From Telmatactis stephensoni (taxonomy: Eukaryota > Cnidaria > Anthozoa > Actiniaria > Isophelliidae): a stretch of DNA of 64,000 nucleotides. A model generated the notes under the pieces. That model did no database searches. It was not told the DNA's origin and saw nothing but the letters and a program-made list of their open reading frames with translations. Position numbers and translations under genes: made by a program. Of the stretch, positions 1 through 10,066 are shown in pieces. The stretch lies in the NCBI GenBank assembly GCA_029948255.1, contig JALIZF010001521.1, positions 248,001-312,000 of the forward strand, given 5' to 3'. Each line of letters starts with the position of its first letter. Position 1 is the first letter of the stretch.

Positions 1-173
1 TGACATTTATTGTTGATAAACATAAACAACCTCACAGGATGAGTTTGTCCTGGGCTCCTACCCATGCAAGGTCCCATAAATGCTCCCTAAAATCATCCCC
101 TTCTACTCTATTTTTTTGGCGAAATATTTTTTGTGGTATATTTTGTGGGCTGTCTCCATTTCTTTGAAATTTT

Positions 174-419
174 CTATGCCCAGTGCACTACTTTCCTTGC
201 TGATTTTTGGTTGGTAGAAGATGAATGTTTCCCTTTCACTGGTTTCAGCCATTCTACTGAAGGTTGTTTTTCGATGACTTCCTTTATGCTGCCCACATAA
301 AATTTGCCATTATTGTAGGCCACCTTTCTTATGAAAATTTTACCCTCTTTCAATTTGTAAACGTAATGAAAGTTTTTGACAATACTATTTAGCTCAGATA
401 TCACGTTCATTACTTCCAA
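174..419 (-). CDS. Unassigned ORF, 81 codons
   Basis: An ATG-started frame of 81 codons with mixed hydrophobic and basic composition. I do not recognise the family. The centre (KVAYNNGKFYVGSI) loosely suggests a small beta-barrel of Tudor/chromo type, but that is only an impression. A poly(A)-like tract lies just upstream at 460-490, and the Harbinger remnant begins about 200 bp away on the other strand. It may be a fragment of a decayed mobile-element gene. Confidence 0.2.
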   Translation of the reverse strand: MEVMNVISELNSIVKNFHYVYKLKEGKIFIRKVAYNNGKFYVGSIKEVIEKQPSVEWLKPVKGKHSSSTNQKSARKVVHWA

Positions 420-633
420 CTGATAATATCTAAAGCCTTGATAAAATTACTACTGAAATACAAAAAAAAGAAAAAAAGAAAAAAAAAACAAAGGGTGAGG
501 TCCCAAACATCACTGTGAACTCATAAGACTGGGTTGAGGATGGTGTTCGTGGTGCGCAATACAAAAGTTAAGCAGACCAAAACCTGCTCACTGTCGGGTC
601 TCGAATGCCTCGGATTTTTTTCTATTTAGAGGA

Positions 634-1775
634 ATGAATTCATTAAAATCTGGTAGAGATATGGCTTTTATAGCCCATAAACTTGGTGAAATCACAGACG
701 AGGAACTTTTACTTCTTTTGAATGAAAATTACTTGAGAAATCCAGAATTTTGCTATGACGTTTATGATCGATTTGACCTGGAAAAGATGGAATAAGCTGA
801 ATGCAGAGCCGAATTTAGAGTAGATAAGCATGATATTCCACTCCTAGCGGAAGCTCCTCAACTTCCAGACAGTTTCAGATGCCAGCAAAGAACAGTTGCA
901 GATGGTATTGAGAGACTTTGCATGCATTTAAAGTGCATGAGTTTTCCATGTCGCTATAATGACATGATCTACTGACTTGGAAGACCTGTACCTGTGGTTA
1001 GCATGGTTGTCAATGAAGTTACTGATTTTATCTACCAAACTCATGGCCATAAGCTTATTCAATGGAACAACCTATTAAATCCTACTTCACTTGAAATCTA
1101 TGCCGATGCCATATCAAGAAAGGGAGCTGCTTTGGAGAATTGCTTGATTTTATAGATGGTACGGTTCGTCTGATCTGCAGGCCAAATGAACACCAGCGTA
1201 TCGTATACAATGGACACAAAAGAATGCATGGAATAAAATTCCAGTCTGTTACAGCACCGAATGGGTTGATAGCAAGCTTGTATGGGCCATTGTACTGTTT
1301 ATCTATGCTTTTCATAAATGTAATCCCACCTCCTCCAAAATCAAAAACCAAAAACAAACAAACAAACAAACAAAATAATAATCAAACTCATACACAATAC
1401 TAAATATCATTTCGTTTTTAGAGAGTAAAAAGCATGATGCTGGCATGTTGAGAGATTCTGGACTCCTAGCTCAGTTGGAAAGCTATGCATTCTCCCCAAA
1501 TGGTTGACCTCTCTGCCTGTATGGGGATCCTGCTTATCCCTTAAGAGTCCATCTTTAGGCACCATTGCATGCAAGGCTAACCCCTCAGATGCAAGCTTTC
1601 AATTTGTCCATGAGCAGAGTCAGAGTCTCTGTCGAGTGGGTCTTTGGTGATGTTTTCAAGTCATTCAAATTTATGGATTTTAAAAGTAACTTAAAAATAG
1701 GCCTGAGTACAATAGGCAAAATCTCTAAGAAATGCAATCATCAGCCATTCCTTCGTTAAATGGCTTTTTAATGAC
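634..1775 (+). pseudogene. PIF/Harbinger (HARBI1-like, DDE_Tnp_4) transposase, decayed
   Basis: Harbinger transposases cut and paste their element with a DDE nuclease. The frame opens at the ATG at 634 (MNSLKSGRDM) with the N-terminal LLLLLNENYLRNPEF and YDVYDRFDLEKM segments seen in cnidarian members, then a stop at about 793. Further motifs follow in shifting frames: LGRPVP (about 977), NPTSLEIYADA (about 1080), FIDGTVRLICRPNEHQRIVY (from about 1149), NGHKRMHGIKFQSV, and after an intron HDAGML, YGDPAYP and SVEWVFGDV (to about 1660). Several stops and at least three frameshifts show it is dead. The DDE fold assignment rests on family knowledge; the motifs are visible. Confidence 0.85.
1292..1421 (+). 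other. 130-bp GT..AG intron inside the Harbinger transposase
   Basis: Removing 1292-1421 (GTACTG...TTTTTAG) joins YGPL to ESKKHDAGML in one frame; the split codon is TT|A. That is the junction expected for the family. The intron carries a short (CAAA)n run near 1355-1372. Confidence 0.65.
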
Positions 1776-1793
1776 TTAGAAGAATAGTTTGAC

Positions 1794-2250
1794 TTGAGAA
1801 CCAAAAAAAGATTTCCAGCTGAACGAGTTGCTCGTCCATTTGATTGTTGTGAGTGGACGGACAATTCAAAAGTATGTCAGCACGACCTCATAACAGTCCA
1901 CCATTTTAGGCCCGACATTGTGATTTTGGAGCTGGGTACAAACGATCTCACAGAATGTCAACCTGAAGTTAGAGGTTCTCAGTTAGAAGAGCTTGTGAGA
2001 GAGTTGTTAAATATGTTTTCGGTTCGTGTAGTTGACGTCTGTCAGGTGATACCAAGAGCCTGTGAGGACTTCAACAAAAAACCAAAATGCTTTCGTTTGG
2101 TCTCATCATGGCTTAATGGAGCCCTTAAATAAGGTTTTGCTAAATGACGGTGTCCACCTCAATACAAGTGGGCAATACAAGCTATAACGAAGTTATAGAG
2201 GTGCCATGTTGAAAGCCCTCAACATGATAAATGAAATGGATCGTCAATGA
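1794..2250 (+). pseudogene. SGNH-hydrolase remnant of Ngaro copy 1
   Basis: This matches the second half of the hydrolase at 27.6-28.2 kb. The GTND block is present as LELGTNDL (about 1932) followed by QLEELVRELLNMFSVRVV. After a frameshift the D-x2-H block is visible as NDGVHLNTSGQYK (about 2140-2180). The N-terminal Gly/Ser block is lost. SGNH enzymes are esterases or lipases; the role in a retrotransposon is unknown. Confidence 0.7.
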
Positions 2251-2874
2251 AATTTTGTAAATTGATGAAAATTATTTGGATGAATTTTAATCCAATATTA
2301 TTCAAAATAATTATTCAAAATAATTTATTTATTTATATGATTATACAAAAGTATTGATTGTAAATGTGAAAAGACTAATAGATTATTGACCATTTATTGC
2401 ATATTGTATTAACATTTATTTATTCAAATTTTAACCTACTGACCAGTTATAAGTATTACCAACCAATGTGTTGTTGGTTATGTATTTATTTACTGTTCCA
2501 ACCAATGTGTTGTTGGATTTTAACCAACCAGTGTGCTGTTGGTTATATATATATATTTTTATTTATTTTTATTTATTTACTATTCCAACCAATGTGTTGT
2601 TGGATTTTAACCAAACAATGTGCTGTTGGTTATTTATTTATTTACTATTCCAACCAATGTGCTGTTGGATTTTAACCAACCAATGTGCTGTTGGTTATTT
2701 GTTTTTATTCCAACCAATGTGTTGTTGGATTTTATTTATTGAAACGGCGACTGTGTAATGTTTCCAGTCTGTCAATATTAAAAAGTACAAACATATATGC
2801 ATTGTTTTTAATATAGTAGAAAGGTTGCAAAAATGATATCTACTGTTGTTGTCAGTTTTTGTTGTATATTGCAG
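2251..2874 (+). repeat. Minisatellite in the leader/intron of Ngaro copy 1
   Basis: Between the hydrolase and gag lies AT-rich DNA with a tandem repeat at about 2455-2735. The module is CCAACCAATGTGTTGTTGGA alternating with TTTATTTACTATT-type spacers, roughly 60 bp per double module. Each module is itself a small inverted repeat (CCAAC...GTTGG). Two overlapping frames through it encode Cys/Trp-rich repeated peptides and are not considered genes. The stretch ends at a splice-acceptor-like TATATTGCAG (2865-2874) in front of gag. Confidence 0.7.
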
Positions 2875-3652
2875 AAAAACGGAAACCAGAAGAAGTAGTA
2901 GAAAACGTAAAGCTCCAGCGCATCTTCAAGAGACAGAGAAACAACAGAAGAGGACAGAAGTGGTTACATTGGAAGCAAAACAGATGGAAGATCTTGTGAA
3001 AAAAGTGACAGAGTCAGTGTTGGGGTCACTGCAATCAGGTGGCAATCAGGTTTCAAATAATCATGATAGTGTACATGTGGTTGAGGAGTCAAACCCAAGG
3101 GCAGTAGATGCTGTACAGGGGTCGGTCTCTGCTGTCCTTGAAAGCATCTCTGCAGTCCCATTAGTGATGGGTAACACAAACGACAAACCTGGGTCAGTCT
3201 TTGTGTCCTCTAGTATACCACTGGGAACAAGGGTACCAGCAAAAATTAAAGCTAAAATATTAGCAAACGAGTACGTTGATTTTGGTTCACTTTTAACCAA
3301 TTCAGTTAAAGATAACAAAGGTTATCACCTGTGCTTCAATGAGGCCAGTAAGGACAGTACTTCAGGTTTGTCAACCATTACTTTAGAGCCAAAAGTTAAG
3401 AATAGGTTCATACAAAACATAGCTGTTTGGACTTCAGCTTTTCAAGTCTATGTAGCTATATATACTGAAAAGTTTTCGTCTGAGGCTCCAGGGTTAATGA
3501 AATATGGTGACACAATAAGGGATCTTGCACCACATGGTTTTAATTGGAGATTTTATGATGAAAGTTTTAGATATTTAAGACAAGGAGATCCCCAAACTTT
3601 CCCATGGGGCTCCACTCATTCAGAGTTGTGGATTCGTTCACAACCATCTTAA
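2875..3652 (+). pseudogene. gag-like protein of Ngaro copy 1
   Basis: An open frame of about 259 codons beginning right after the acceptor-like AG at 2874. It starts with a basic stretch (RRSSRKRKAP), then a Gln/Ser-rich region, then a conserved core parallel to the gag of copy 2: PLGTRVPAKIKAKILANEYV, DFGSLL, MKYGDTIRDLA, NWRFYDE, FRYLRQ, WIRSQ. The C-terminal Cys/His segment of copy 2 is missing because of the internal deletion that follows the stop at 3650-3652. Gag binds element RNA; activity is unlikely here. Confidence 0.75.
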
Positions 3653-3921
3653 TTTACATCATAAAATCAACAGCAGCCAAAACTTGAATAACAGCAAACA
3701 TAACAGCTTTGGAGCAATTTTTGGAAAACACTGGTGCTATGGTGAATGGCCCAGGGAGTATGGTTGCCGAAATGTGTCAATATTCGATGTTACGTTTTTG
3801 TATTCGATAAACTTAAATATATTCGATAATTGTCAATATTTTCAATAAAAATGTAGCAAAATTCGATTAATTTAGCTTATAAGTTCATTCGATGATAAAA
3901 TTTGATTTTTTCCCGATCGAA

Positions 3922-4085
3922 CACAAAATTCATTCGATAATCCAAGCAACATTCATTTGATAATCCAAGCAAAATTCATTCGATAATCCAAGCAAAATTC
4001 ATTCGATAATCCAAGCAAAATTCATTTGATAATTATCCAAGCAAAATTCATTCGATAATCCAAGCAAAATTCATTCGATAATTGC
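3922..4085. repeat. Left 23-bp sub-repeat array of the foldback
   Basis: About seven tandem copies of a unit like ATTCATTCGATAATCCAAGC, with one copy expanded by ATT. The mirror array lies at 5565-5850. Confidence 0.9.
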
Positions 4086-4149
4086 ACGTGATCTTCGGTC
4101 GGTATTTCATGTAAGACCACATGAAGTGGCACTATTATCTCCATTATTT

Positions 4150-4450
4150 TACTACAGTATCCATTACTTCACATCAGTATCCATGGCTATCCATTACTAT
4201 CCATAACTGTCCATGAGTATCCAGGGCTGTCCACGAGTATCCATGGCTGTCCATTGCTATCCATGGCTGTCCATAGCTATCAATGAGTATCCATGGCTGT
4301 CCATTGCTATCCATTACTATCCATGGCTGTCCATGAGTATCCATGGCTGTCCATGAGTATCCATAGCTATCCATGAGTATCCATGAGTATCCCTCGCTAT
4401 ACATGGGTATCCATGGCTGTCCATGAGTATCCATTGCTACCCCTCAGTGT
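4150..4450. repeat. Left 12-bp sub-repeat array of the foldback
   Basis: Many tandem, slightly varying copies of TATCCATGGCTGTCCATGAG-type modules of about 12 bp. The reverse-complement array lies at 5095-5510. The minus-strand open frame here encodes only a repetitive peptide and is an accident of the repeat. Confidence 0.9.
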
Positions 4451-5094
4451 CCATGAGAGTAGCAATCCTTAACGGGTTTTAAGCGAAAAATCAAAAACAT
4501 GAATTTTGTGTCAACAACACACAACCCCCTAGTTATGAAAATATAGCCCCATAGTTTTTAATTCTATATATAAGTTGTATATATGTACAGTATAACATTT
4601 TTATTCCATGTTTCTACGGCCTTTAGGGAGACCAATGGAAGTTTTTAACTGATAGAGTTACCATATTTAAATGAAGATATTATTATTATAAAAGCATACA
4701 TAGTATAATTATCTTAGGATGGGGATGATCGTTATGTCTTTTAGTGCATGGTCAAAATCAGGGGTATGGAACATATCTCTTAGGGTGAGTTTAAGGTTAA
4801 AGTCTATGCTGGTATCTTTTAGGGTATCTTTTTAAGATAATAGATCTGAGAATTATATGTCAATGCTTTCCTTAACTTTTCAAGTAGAAGGTGTTTGAAG
4901 TTGACGTCTTTGGAACTGCATGTGGAACTAGTAAAATGCTTAAAATTATAAAATTGTTCAGTTTTAGCTGGTATCTTTTAGGGGTAAAATATATCTTATG
5001 TTGCCATGCCCACCAAAACTCTGGAATCTTTTAGGGGTATTTTTTGAAAATTTCCTACGATCATTCCCACCCTAAATATATGGAAGTCCCCCCA

Positions 5095-5510
5095 GGGAGT
5101 ATCCATTGGAATCCACACGGATCCACACTTCTTTGAAACTCATGGATAGCAATGGATACTCATCGACAGCCATGGATATCCATGGATAGTCATGGATAGT
5201 TGTGGATAAACATGGATACTCATGGATAGCCGTGGATACTCATGGATAGCCTTTGAAACTTATGGATAGCCATCGATACTTATGGATAGCCATGGATAGC
5301 CATGGATACTCATGGATAGCCATGGATACTCATGGACAGCCATGGATACCCATGTTTAGCGAGGGATACTCATGGATACTCATGGATAGCTATGGACAGC
5401 CATGGATACTCTAGGACAGCCCTGGATACTCATGGACAGTTATGGATAGTAATGGATAGCCATGGATACTGATGTGAAGTAATGGATACTGTAGTAAAAT
5501 AATGGAGATA
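5095..5510. repeat. Right 12-bp sub-repeat array of the foldback
   Basis: Mirror image of the 4150-4450 array, in modules such as GGATACTCATGGATAGCCAT. It is longer than the left array, so the arms are not equal. Confidence 0.9.
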
Positions 5511-5564
5511 ATAGTGCCACTTCATATAGTCTTACATGAAGTTACGACCGAAGATCACGTGCAA

Positions 5565-5850
5565 TTATCGAATGAATTTTGCTTGGACTATCGAATGAAT
5601 TTTGCTTGGATAATTATCGAATGAATTTTGCTTGGATTATCGAATGAATTTTGCTTGGATTATCGAATGAATTTTGCTTGGATTATCGAATGAATTTTGC
5701 TTGGATTATCGAATGAATTTTGCTTGGATTATCGAATGAATTTTGCTTGGATTATCGAATGAATTTTGCTTGGATTATCGAATGAATGTTGCTTGGATTA
5801 TCGAATGAATTTTGCTTGGATTATCGAATGAATTTTGTGTCCGATTGCGA
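5565..5850. repeat. Right 23-bp sub-repeat array of the foldback
   Basis: About a dozen copies of TCGAATGAATTTTGCTTGGA-type units, the reverse complement of the left array (about seven copies). Copy number has drifted between the arms. Confidence 0.9.
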
Positions 5851-6008
5851 AAAAATCAAATTTTATCATCGAATGAACTTATAAGCTAAATTAATCGAAT
5901 TTTGCTACATTTTTATTGAAAATGTTGAGAATTATCGAATATATTTAAGTTTATCGAATACAAAAATGTAACATCGAATATTGACACATTTCGCCAACCA
6001 TAAGGGAG

Positions 6009-6376
6009 TGGCAAAATAGAAACATAGCTATTTTAGAATTCTATCCTATTGTGTTAAGTCTATTATTGTGGGGTAGTGAAATGCAAAATCAATGTATTGT
6101 TTTCTATACAGATAATGAGGCATTAGGTCATGTGATCAATACATGTACCAGTAAGGATAAGACACTTATGATGTTTGTTCGTAAGTTGGTATTGGTATGG
6201 CTGGAAAACAATATTTTGTTTAAAGCTCAACATATTCCTGGTGTTAAAAATTGTTTGGCAGATGCATTGTCTCGTTTACAGATTCAAAGATCCCATCAGT
6301 TAGCACCATTTGGTTTTGACAAGTACCCCACAATAATACGACCAGAATTACTACCAATGAGTTGGCACCTGTAGTA
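6009..6376 (+). pseudogene. RNase H C-terminal segment of Ngaro copy 1
   Basis: The frame resumes right after the foldback target site. It reads ILEFYPIVLSLLLWGSE, then the acidic motif YTDNEALGH, then FKAQHIPGVKNCLADALSRL, which match RNase H of copy 2 (FTDNEAVMH, ADSLSRL). The preceding part of the domain (GAIFGKHWCYGEW) lies at about 3708-3758 on the other side of the foldback. RNase H degrades the RNA template during reverse transcription. Confidence 0.8.
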
Positions 6377-6735
6377 CATAAATTTCTATCTTCAAGCTTG
6401 CAAAGATCTTCATTACCAACATATCAAAGACCATGGTCTTTCTTTAGACAGTTTCATTTAAGTGTTTTTGATAACGTAGTATGCACGATTCTAGTTGACT
6501 CAACAACTTTGGCTTTGTTCATACCATATTTATTTGAAATGTCATAGAAATGATATCAGCAGGTACAAGGGTCATAGTTTTTGAATTAATGCTGCAACTT
6601 ATGTAGCACAGCAAGGTCTATCTAATTCTAGCATAAGGATAAGGTTGTTGGGTCGCTGGAAGTCAGAGGCATTTAAGAAATATATTAGAATAAATTCTGC
6701 ACCTTCTATTTATTTAAATAGACTATTTTGAAGAT
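6362..6735 (+). pseudogene. Tyrosine-recombinase remnant of Ngaro copy 1
   Basis: The N-terminal part (SSSLQRSSLPTYQRPWSFF) matches the recombinase of copy 2. After a stop at about 6545 the sequence jumps to the C-terminal catalytic part: KGHSF at about 6565, then LLGRWKSEAFKKYIRI near 6645-6690. The Trp and the presumptive nucleophile Tyr are present, but the position expected to be Arg in the H-x-x-R box is not. The internal deletion removed the first catalytic Arg region. Confidence 0.7.
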
Positions 6736-7130
6736 GTTAGAGTTTGCTAGCAGGGCAGTAACCTCTACTCTTCGAACACTGATATGCCACAGCTAGCAGG
6801 GGCAGCGGTGGTTCTTGTTCTTTAATTTCATGTGTCTTGATTATTGATATTCATTTAATGTGTATTATATAACTGCAAGAAAGTTCAATGTGTTCTTGGG
6901 TGGGGCTGCCCCTTGTACCAAGGGGCTTTGGCGGTTTTTGCCCTCACCTTCGACGGGCAACACAAAAAATTTGTCTTGTAATATATTAGTATGAATTTGC
7001 ATACTTATTGATTTCTTAAATAAATCGGCTATGCTTTTGCATAGCCATATTTTAGCCATACACTGGTATGATGTGTTGTTCCTTGCAAACGCAGCTGCAC
7101 CCACATTGTGCTTTCTTGCTTTGTCATTTG
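6736..7130 (+). repeat. 3' region and B-type repeat of Ngaro copy 1
   Basis: GCCCTCACCTTCGACGGGC (about 6939) parallels GCCCTCACCTTTACTGGGC of the B repeats in copy 2. It is followed by a hairpin, GGCTATGC-TTTT-GCATAGCC (7027-7046), at the same relative position as the hairpins in B1 and B2. It is much diverged outside these points. A minus-strand frame of 92 codons through here is considered chance. Confidence 0.5.
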
Positions 7131-7213
7131 ACATACTGATCAACTTTTAACGCATAAATGGAAATAAAGAGTTGTTTATATGTGTATGTTGTCCGTCCAC
7201 ATCACACAGAACT

Positions 7214-7470
7214 TTAGATCTGCTTCTTGAATTTCCCAAAGTTTCTTTTACGATTTTCATTGGCCTCACTGAAAAGAATCGCAATGGCTGTTGTATCCAA
7301 ATAATTTGTTCTCAACTTATGAATGTGAAGAAGATCAAGATTATTGAACCGTTCCTGGGTCGTCATTGTTCTCAGCCATGTCTCTAATCGTTGAGCTGCT
7401 GAAAATGACCTTTCTCCAGATGCACTTGTTGATGGATTTACAAGGACTAAGGCTGATCAAAGCCCGTTCC
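7214..7470 (-). pseudogene. hAT transposase C-terminal (dimerisation) remnant
   Basis: Reading the minus strand gives VNPSTSASGERSFSAAQRL, then WLRTMTTQERFNNLDLLHIH, then FGKF before a stop at 7214-7216. The Ser/Ala-rich stretch before the RSFS/RL box and the TM(T/S)QERxNNL box are the hallmark of the hAT C-terminal region. Only this part is left. The unassigned minus-strand frame at 7625-7852 may belong to the same element but shows no recognisable motif. Confidence 0.7.
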
Positions 7471-8808
7471 GATGTTTCTAAATCTTTGACATTAGAAAAT
7501 AAATAAATAAAATGAAAGAATAATCATGGATAAAACTGTCCCCCAGCCCCTCCCTCTCCGCGGCCCCTGTTGCTTTCTTTTTGGGTACCACCCCCTCATC
7601 TTGATGGTGCCATTTTCATATTCTTTAAGAATTAGAAATTGCTTCTTCATCATTATTTGTATCCTTCGCCTTTAAACATTTAAAGGCTGTCTGCTTTAAT
7701 GACGTTGAAGCAACATTCCTTTTCCTTTTATTTATATACAACTCTCCTTTTTCTATTTTGTCCACTATTGTAGAGGGAAAAACACAGGAGGCATGTGAGC
7801 TAAGTGTAGACAATTCACCGAAAGTTTTTACTGCTTGACAAACATCGTACATTTACATCGAAGTCCATTTATTCCGTAAATAGATATGCTCACACGCATA
7901 GCAAGCACACAGCACGCACAGTAAACACATGCAGTAAAATCCTAAACAGGAAAATATACATATTACGTAGTGATCATTACTTGCGGTCTAAAGTGAGAAA
8001 TTACCAGTTTGAAGCATAAAAAATACTCACCAATCGATGAGACACTTAGCTCTTGGCAAATACTTACTCACACTTAACAATTACACAACAAGTAGATGTT
8101 GCCACTCGACATCTGAAAATACGCCATACACATTGAAATATCAACCCCCGACTGTTTTGCAGAATGGTGGTGGCCACCCTTCTTTTCCATATTTTGGCAG
8201 ATCATTGCCCATTACATTTGGGAAGCATACAATGCTTTACCCATCTTTGGGCCAGATAGAGGTTTTGTATCCTTTTTCTTTTTTCCTGTTAGCAAGAACG
8301 TAACAAGTGTTAGTATAGCTTCGAAAAATAAGGGTGGATCCACAATTACTTTCAGGATTGGTGCAGCATTGTATTGATTGGAAAACGTCCAGGGATTATA
8401 TAGAGATGTGCAATTGACTCATGATGAAAATGCCCTTATGTACCTTGACTTGATTCCGTTGGACTGTGCCCGTCATAACTCAGCTCTTTAGGCTGCAAGG
8501 AAGGGTGATGAGCTACCCAATTTTTTTTTATATATCATTTATTGATTTTTTTTAAGAAAACTATCTAAAAGAAAAAGTCTGAAGATGTCTCAGCAAGGTT
8601 TACACCCCCAAATAGTTTTAGTGGTGCTAGTGTGTGTAACGGCTCTCCACCCTCATTCCTTTTCAACTAGAGGGCTAAAGTGGTTCATATTTTGTATTAC
8701 TGAAAATTAGTTGGGAAAAGAAAGGAATTTTCGTATTAAATTTGTCGGCCCATAGCTCACATTTAGCCTGCGTTGTTGTGGTCTGCCGTTTTTGGGCAAG
8801 TTAAGACA
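7471..8808. other. Spacer with no recognised gene
   Basis: It contains a 75-codon minus-strand frame (7625-7852), an 88-codon plus-strand frame (8037-8303) and A/T-rich DNA. None shows a domain I can name. The plus-strand text around 8160-8470 (WPP-like, then DEN.LMYLDLIP) looks like a degraded coding remnant, but I cannot assign it. Confidence 0.4.
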
Positions 8809-9840
8809 TTAAATGTCTGTCCCGCTTATAGCGGTCCGGCTATTTTTTTCAAAAAAATCGATTCTCTTTATTCTTTGTTGGTAAAAAGGGTTTGGTATCA
8901 ATGTCTTAAAAAGCGATTTCTTTTTGGCATCCAGCCGTTGTTTCCTTTGACACAGCTTCGAGGCCGTTTTTTTCGATTGGGGCCAATTTCGGTCTGATTA
9001 CCATGGGTAAAATTGCAGGTTTTTCGATACGCCTCATTCGTAGAATAATAAAGGTACAAACCTTTCCTTTCACCCACGTTTAAAACTATATTTCATGGGC
9101 TCAAATGTTTAATATTAATTATTTTAACAAAATTTCAAGAAATCTGGCTGGTTTCGAAGAAATACCATTTCGATTTCAACTTGACGGCAAGAAAATCTTA
9201 TCAAGTTTCACACTACAAATTTCAAAAGTAGAATGTAAATCTTACATAAAATGCATTTTAACGTAAAGTTCGTTTTATATTCTGACAAATTCCAGCGTAA
9301 AATCGCTGGGTATCCCTCTCGTTTAGAAGCGAACAAGCAGCCCAAATTGGCCATCTAGGCGTTTTCACAAAAGCATGACGGGTCACGCTACCAACTGCCT
9401 AATGCCCAGAAATAAAATATAAACACTCTAAAACACGACGGATGGCTTTGCAACAAGATCAAATGACTATTTCATTTTGATCTTCCTATTTCTTAAAACA
9501 TTTTGTACTCAAAAAGAGCATTAACTCCGTAAAACCTAGCAGAAAGGTGTATATTGCGCGACACAACACCTGCACCTCGCACGATCAAACATTCTCTCAT
9601 CGAAAATATCTTCTTCTTTCCTGTCTTTCCTTCTTGAAATCGATTTTTTAATCTTGGGACTCGTTTGTTTTCTTTGTGATAACAGTAAGGTTTAGCCAAG
9701 ACTTTTCTATTCTTTCTAATTATACTTGGTAACCTGACATTTCGGTTCCTTTGAAGTCTACGAAATTCAAAGTTTAAAAAATCGTAAACAAGGAGAAAGT
9801 CTTCTAATCCATAATGTTTTAGTGCAGCAACAATTTTGTA
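8809..9840. repeat. Left 1032-bp arm
   Basis: The outer edge begins TTAAATGTCTG; the inner edge ends CAACAATTTTGTA. The arm contains short open frames in both directions (for example 9493-9699 minus, 68 codons) that recur in the other arm. None has a recognisable domain. Confidence 0.9.
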
Positions 9841-10066
9841 ACCCCCAATTACTTAGGAAAGCATTTTGATTTATTTTTTTAAAGAAATCTTTAAGGATGG
9901 ATTCCTTTATACAGCTTTTTTTCCTTGTAAAGGACGGGAACAATAGTAATATGCTAATTATGTAGATTACTACAGAACAAGTGACAAAATGCATGATGGC
10001 AACTTGCTTCCTGTCCTGTTGTGATGGAGATAACTGTGGAGGTTTCAGAGGTGTAGACGGAAGTAA

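Larger units (their letters stand above)
3759..6002. mobile_element. 2244-bp foldback DNA transposon, non-coding
   Basis: The ends are inverted repeats starting TATGGTTG(C/G)CGAAATGTG. The repeats continue inward for several hundred bp on both sides: tip, then a tandem array of about 23 bp, then a connector, then an array of about 12 bp, with unique DNA at about 4450-5100 in the centre. The flanks carry the same 6 bp (AGGGAG, 3753-3758 and 6003-6008). Removing the element plus one flank restores the RNase H frame of Ngaro copy 1 (GEWPRE joined to WQNRNIAILEF). No transposase is present, so mobilisation in trans is inferred. It resembles Foldback/Galileo elements whose long termini consist of sub-repeats. 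Confidence 0.9.
1780..7130 (+). mobile_element. Ngaro-type tyrosine-recombinase retrotransposon, copy 1, internally deleted
   Basis: The order is SGNH hydrolase remnant, gag, RNase H tail, recombinase tail, 3' repeat, the same as in copy 2 at 22.2-28.6 kb (opposite strand). Two internal deletions are evident. The reverse transcriptase is missing: gag ends near 3652 and about 45 bp later the sequence is already RNase H (NSFGAIFGKHWCYGEW). The middle of the recombinase is also missing, since FEMS runs directly to a GHSF-like segment at about 6560. A foldback element (3759-6002) lies in the RNase H segment. The upstream edge abuts the Harbinger remnant, and no A-type terminal repeat was recognised there. 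Edges are approximate. Confidence 0.75.

Noticed and set aside
1467..1478. TAGCTCAGTTGG, like a tRNA D-arm / A box
   Set aside because: It lies in the Harbinger coding sequence (SGLLAQLE) and no matching acceptor stem, anticodon arm or B box follows.
2397..2758. Two overlapping Cys/Trp-rich repeat ORFs
   Set aside because: Translation of the minisatellite between hydrolase and gag.
3922..4085. Regular 23-bp repeats resembling a CRISPR array
   Set aside because: The units are directly tandem with no unique spacers, mirrored at 5565-5850, and belong to a foldback transposon in eukaryotic DNA.
4174..4434. 86-codon minus-strand ORF with repetitive Trp/His/Gly peptide
   Set aside because: Pure translation of the 12-bp sub-repeats; no start context or conservation expected.
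8773..8997. 74-codon ORF at the outer part of the 1032-bp arm
   Set aside because: No recognisable domain; duplicated only because the arm is duplicated, so its recurrence is not independent evidence for a gene.
9493..9699. Basic 68-codon ORF suggested as a ribosomal-like protein
   Set aside because: No match to a ribosomal protein pattern I know; occurs in both arms; left unassigned.
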